Below, in pieces: positions 60,011 through 64,000 of a stretch of 64,000 nucleotides of DNA. The notes beneath the pieces are model-generated. The model saw only the letters and a list, made by a program, of their open reading frames with translations. It ran no database searches and was not told where the DNA came from. Source of the DNA: Phycisphaerales bacterium (GTDB lineage: Bacteria; Planctomycetota; Phycisphaerae; Phycisphaerales; SM1A02); NCBI GenBank assembly GCA_028823105.1, contig JAPKCC010000003.1:1-64000 (forward strand). Reading direction: 5' to 3'. The translations under genes were made by a program, and so were the position numbers. The stretch's first letter is position 1. Every line of letters begins with the position of its first letter.

Positions 60011-60808
60011 ATGCCCGAACTTCCCGAGGTCGAACGAGGCCGCCTCATTGCCGAAACGGTGGCCACGGGTCGGACGGTCCTGCGTGTCCGCTGCGCCAAT
60101 GATCGCATTGTCTTCTGCGACCAGACGCCGACCACGGTGTCACGACGCCTTCGAGGCAAGCGAGTGATTGGCGCCTGCCGACACGGGAAGCAACTCTGGT
60201 TGGAATTCGAAGACGCCCCGGCCCTGCTCCTGCACTTCGGCATGACCGGCGCCCTGCACGGGTACACCGACGAATCGGAGCGGCCGCGATTCTGGAAGAT
60301 CGAACTCGAGTTCGAGGATGGAAGACGGCTCGCCATGCCGGACCCCCGCCGATTCGGGCGCATCCGGCTTCGCGATGATCCTCGGAATGAACCGCCCGTC
60401 TCAAACCTCGGATTCGATCCGCTCCTGAACCTTCCCGGCCCCGCGACCTTTCGAACGCTCCTCGGGACTCGCAGCGTGACCACGAAAGGACTGCTTCTCG
60501 ATCAGTCCTTCGCCGCTGGCGTCGGGAACTGGATCGCAGACGAGGTCCTCTACCAGGCGGGCATCGCACCGCACCGACGGGTTCGCGAGCTCGAGACGGC
60601 GGAGATCGAGTCGATCCGCCGACGGCTTGGCTCGGTAATCCGCAAGGCGGTGGCGGTAAATGCAGCCTCGAGTCGCTTCCCGAAGAACTGGCTCTTCCAC
60701 CATCGATGGGGTCGACCGGAGGATGCCAGAACCCACCGAGGCGAACCGATCGAGATCACCACGGTTGCCGGTCGCACCACCGCATGGGTACCTTCGACGC
60801 AGCGATGA
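60011..60808 (+). CDS. mutM: Formamidopyrimidine-DNA glycosylase, zincless form
   Basis: 265 residues. The catalytic N-terminus PELPEVE (Pro1/Glu2 after Met removal), the lysine in the LRGKRVIGACRHGKQLWL region, the DPRRFGR motif and the helix-two-turn-helix GVGNWIADEVLYQAG are all intact, so it should excise oxidised purines such as 8-oxoguanine and cut the strand. The C-terminal four-Cys zinc finger of bacterial Fpg is absent: RGEPIEITTVAGRTTAWVP keeps the finger's length and GRTT loop but has no cysteines, as in plant and fungal Fpg. The stop overlaps the next ATG (ATGA). Confidence 0.93.
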   Translation: MPELPEVERGRLIAETVATGRTVLRVRCANDRIVFCDQTPTTVSRRLRGKRVIGACRHGKQLWLEFEDAPALLLHFGMTGALHGYTDESERPRFWKIELEFEDGRRLAMPDPRRFGRIRLRDDPRNEPPVSNLGFDPLLNLPGPATFRTLLGTRSVTTKGLLLDQSFAAGVGNWIADEVLYQAGIAPHRRVRELETAEIESIRRRLGSVIRKAVAVNAASSRFPKNWLFHHRWGRPEDARTHRGEPIEITTVAGRTTAWVPSTQR

Positions 60809-61346
60809 ATCTGATCTGGCCCTGTTTTTATGATTCCGAGTATCGGCCGACTCAGCTCGAACGGCTCGTCATCCATTGGAAGGCCAACCTGCGGATGTTG
60901 CGATTTCCCCGCGACATCGGCCTGTTCACGCTGATCTCGCTCATCCCGATGATCTGCCTCCTTTCGTTCGCCGAGTGGCTTCCAGGACCGTTTAGAAGCG
61001 GCCCCGCGACCCCCGGGGCCCCACTGACCGAACTCCAGACGCTCGCGCCGGTACTGCTTCTGATCGCCGTGGGCTTCCTGGCACTTCAGCACCTGGCTTT
61101 CGTCGCGGCGATGAATCTGACCTACGTTCACCATGTCCGAGCGGTGCTTCGAGAACAAGGCGTTCCGGTCTGCGAACGCTGCGGCCAGCTCCTCTCCCCC
61201 GATCATCCTGAATCGGCGTGTCCAGAGTGCGGTCACCGGTCGCTGGCGACTACACTGGACAATCTTGACTCGCCAGAGAATGGCGAGCCCTCCGGTCACC
61301 CGTCGCAGGACGTGGCGGCAAAGCACGAACCGAACGGAATCCGTCG

Positions 61347-61350
<4 letters not shown>
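60805..61350 (+). CDS. Two-TM protein with C-terminal zinc ribbon (second copy of the layout)
   Basis: 181 residues. The ATG overlaps the mutM stop. Hydrophobic segments IGLFTLISLIPMICLLSFAEWL and LAPVLLLIAVGFLALQHLAFVAAM precede the ribbon CERCGQLLSP and CPECGH (~140-165), then a polar tail. The layout matches the protein at 58518. The TGA overlaps the lepA TTG, so mutM, this gene and lepA are translationally chained. Confidence 0.65.
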
Positions 61351-63155
<1,805 letters not shown>

Positions 63156-63239
63156 AGCCGGCGGACTTTTCGCGTCGACCGGCATCGGAATCACGTCAGC
63201 ACCGGGAACATTCACACGAAAGAATCCGAGGGTAGAACT

Positions 63240-63959
63240 ATGCACCGATTCGAAAGACTCATCGTCCATTCCCTGCTCGCCATTCTCACCATCGCGGTGC
63301 TTGCAGACTTCGGCGGTCGAGGCTCCGTGGCGATCGGTGACGACGCCGAAGCGGCGAAGGAGACCCTCGGCCCCGCCGACGAACTGATCCTCCGGGGCAA
63401 GACGGGCGACCTCACGCTCCGGGACGACGACGGCGGACTCGCCTTCGGAGACGACCCGACCTCCAGAGTCTGGAGCATCGGCGCCGTCAATGTGCCCAAG
63501 CTCCTTGGTCTGTTGATGGAGAGCGATCGATTCGGCGAGGACCGCAAGGAAATCCAGGCGACGGCCGAAACGCAGAACGCGACCTTCGAAGCCCAGTTCC
63601 AAGCCTTCCAGGAAGAACACGCCGCGGTCACCCCCGAAAGTCCGGAGTTCCCGGAAGTTCAGGCCAGATTCCAAGCGATGATGCAGGAGTACCAGACCTG
63701 GCAGAAGGGAACGATGGCAATCCAGCAGCGGCTCGGCGCAGAGCAGATCGAGACCGCGTACCGAGAGTTGATCGAAGCCGTCGACATCGTCGCGGAGAAG
63801 CGACACATCGACATCGTGACTCGCTTCGTTCCGACCAGCGACCCGTTCAAGGCAGACAACATGGACCTCGCCAGCGAGCAAGTGCGACGGCGCCTGTTTC
63901 TCCGTTACCCGGACGCCATCGATATCACCGAAGCAGTCTCGGCCGAACTCGGCCTTTAG
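63240..63959 (+). CDS. OmpH/Skp-family periplasmic protein
   Basis: 239 residues. A hydrophobic signal (~8-24) and an acidic, Asp/Gly-rich spacer (~30-78) lead to IGAVNVPKLLGLLMESDRFGEDRKEIQATAETQ, the start of the OmpH fold, and long coiled-coil helices (~100-185) forming the Skp tentacles. Skp carries unfolded outer-membrane proteins. The C-terminal strand region EKRHIDIVTRFVP is also present. Acting with the barrel-like protein at 44434 is possible but not shown. Confidence 0.75.
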   Translation: MHRFERLIVHSLLAILTIAVLADFGGRGSVAIGDDAEAAKETLGPADELILRGKTGDLTLRDDDGGLAFGDDPTSRVWSIGAVNVPKLLGLLMESDRFGEDRKEIQATAETQNATFEAQFQAFQEEHAAVTPESPEFPEVQARFQAMMQEYQTWQKGTMAIQQRLGAEQIETAYRELIEAVDIVAEKRHIDIVTRFVPTSDPFKADNMDLASEQVRRRLFLRYPDAIDITEAVSAELGL

Positions 63960-64000
63960 AACGACCGCGGGTCGATCGCTTCAATCATCAGCATCCATCC

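Overview
The window reads as a GC-rich bacterial chromosome segment, most probably from a planctomycete of the Phycisphaerae type. That assignment is inference from gene content: secreted proteins with planctomycete dockerin-like C-termini (20552-22628), a monomeric-type glycyl-tRNA synthetase, a formimidoylglutamate deiminase, csrA, and many lipoproteins and zinc-ribbon membrane proteins. There is no marker rRNA. The only RNA gene seen is a tRNA-Glu(UUC). Coding density is high, and start codons include GTG and TTG as well as ATG.

Left part (1-20.3 kb): a Tat-exported flavin amine oxidase; a tightly overlapping leftward set of a GH10-fold protein, a helix-hairpin-helix membrane protein and mfd; purC; a large Tyr/Trp-rich secreted repeat protein; folD; two divergent-to-tandem thioredoxin/TPR secreted paralogues, one without its CXXC; a DadA-like dehydrogenase; a ROK kinase with hutF; and folE.

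Middle (20.5-36 kb): one intact and two decayed dockerin-type genes, an SDR, glyS and a csaA remnant. Then comes a leftward cluster resembling the arginine succinyltransferase (AST) route: an M20 peptidase, a class III aminotransferase, an AstA-family acyltransferase and AstD, with no AstB or AstE in the window. The M20 gene overlaps dapF, which follows an M48 membrane protease. A HEAT-like lipoprotein ends this block.

Right part (36-64 kb): nfuA-like and csrA genes, a lone mraZ, a flavin-reductase-like protein, an amidohydrolase, a glycosyltransferase, a paralogous lipoprotein pair, DUF2752, a membrane dipeptidase, and an outer-membrane-like protein. A ParA ATPase carrying a C-terminal CBM48-like domain is followed by a partner that looks like a P-loop-less ParA/MinD. 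Then follow aroB, an OlsF-like double acyltransferase, an M48 lipoprotein, tRNA-Glu, and a rightward run: nucleosidase-NadD fusion, rimO, small membrane/zinc-ribbon proteins, a zincless mutM, lepA and an OmpH-like protein.

The best candidates for something undescribed are the ParA-CBM48 locus, the rearranged AST-like cluster, an identical leader element placed at the same distance before two amine-metabolism genes, and a set of 9-bp-period minisatellites at four separate loci.
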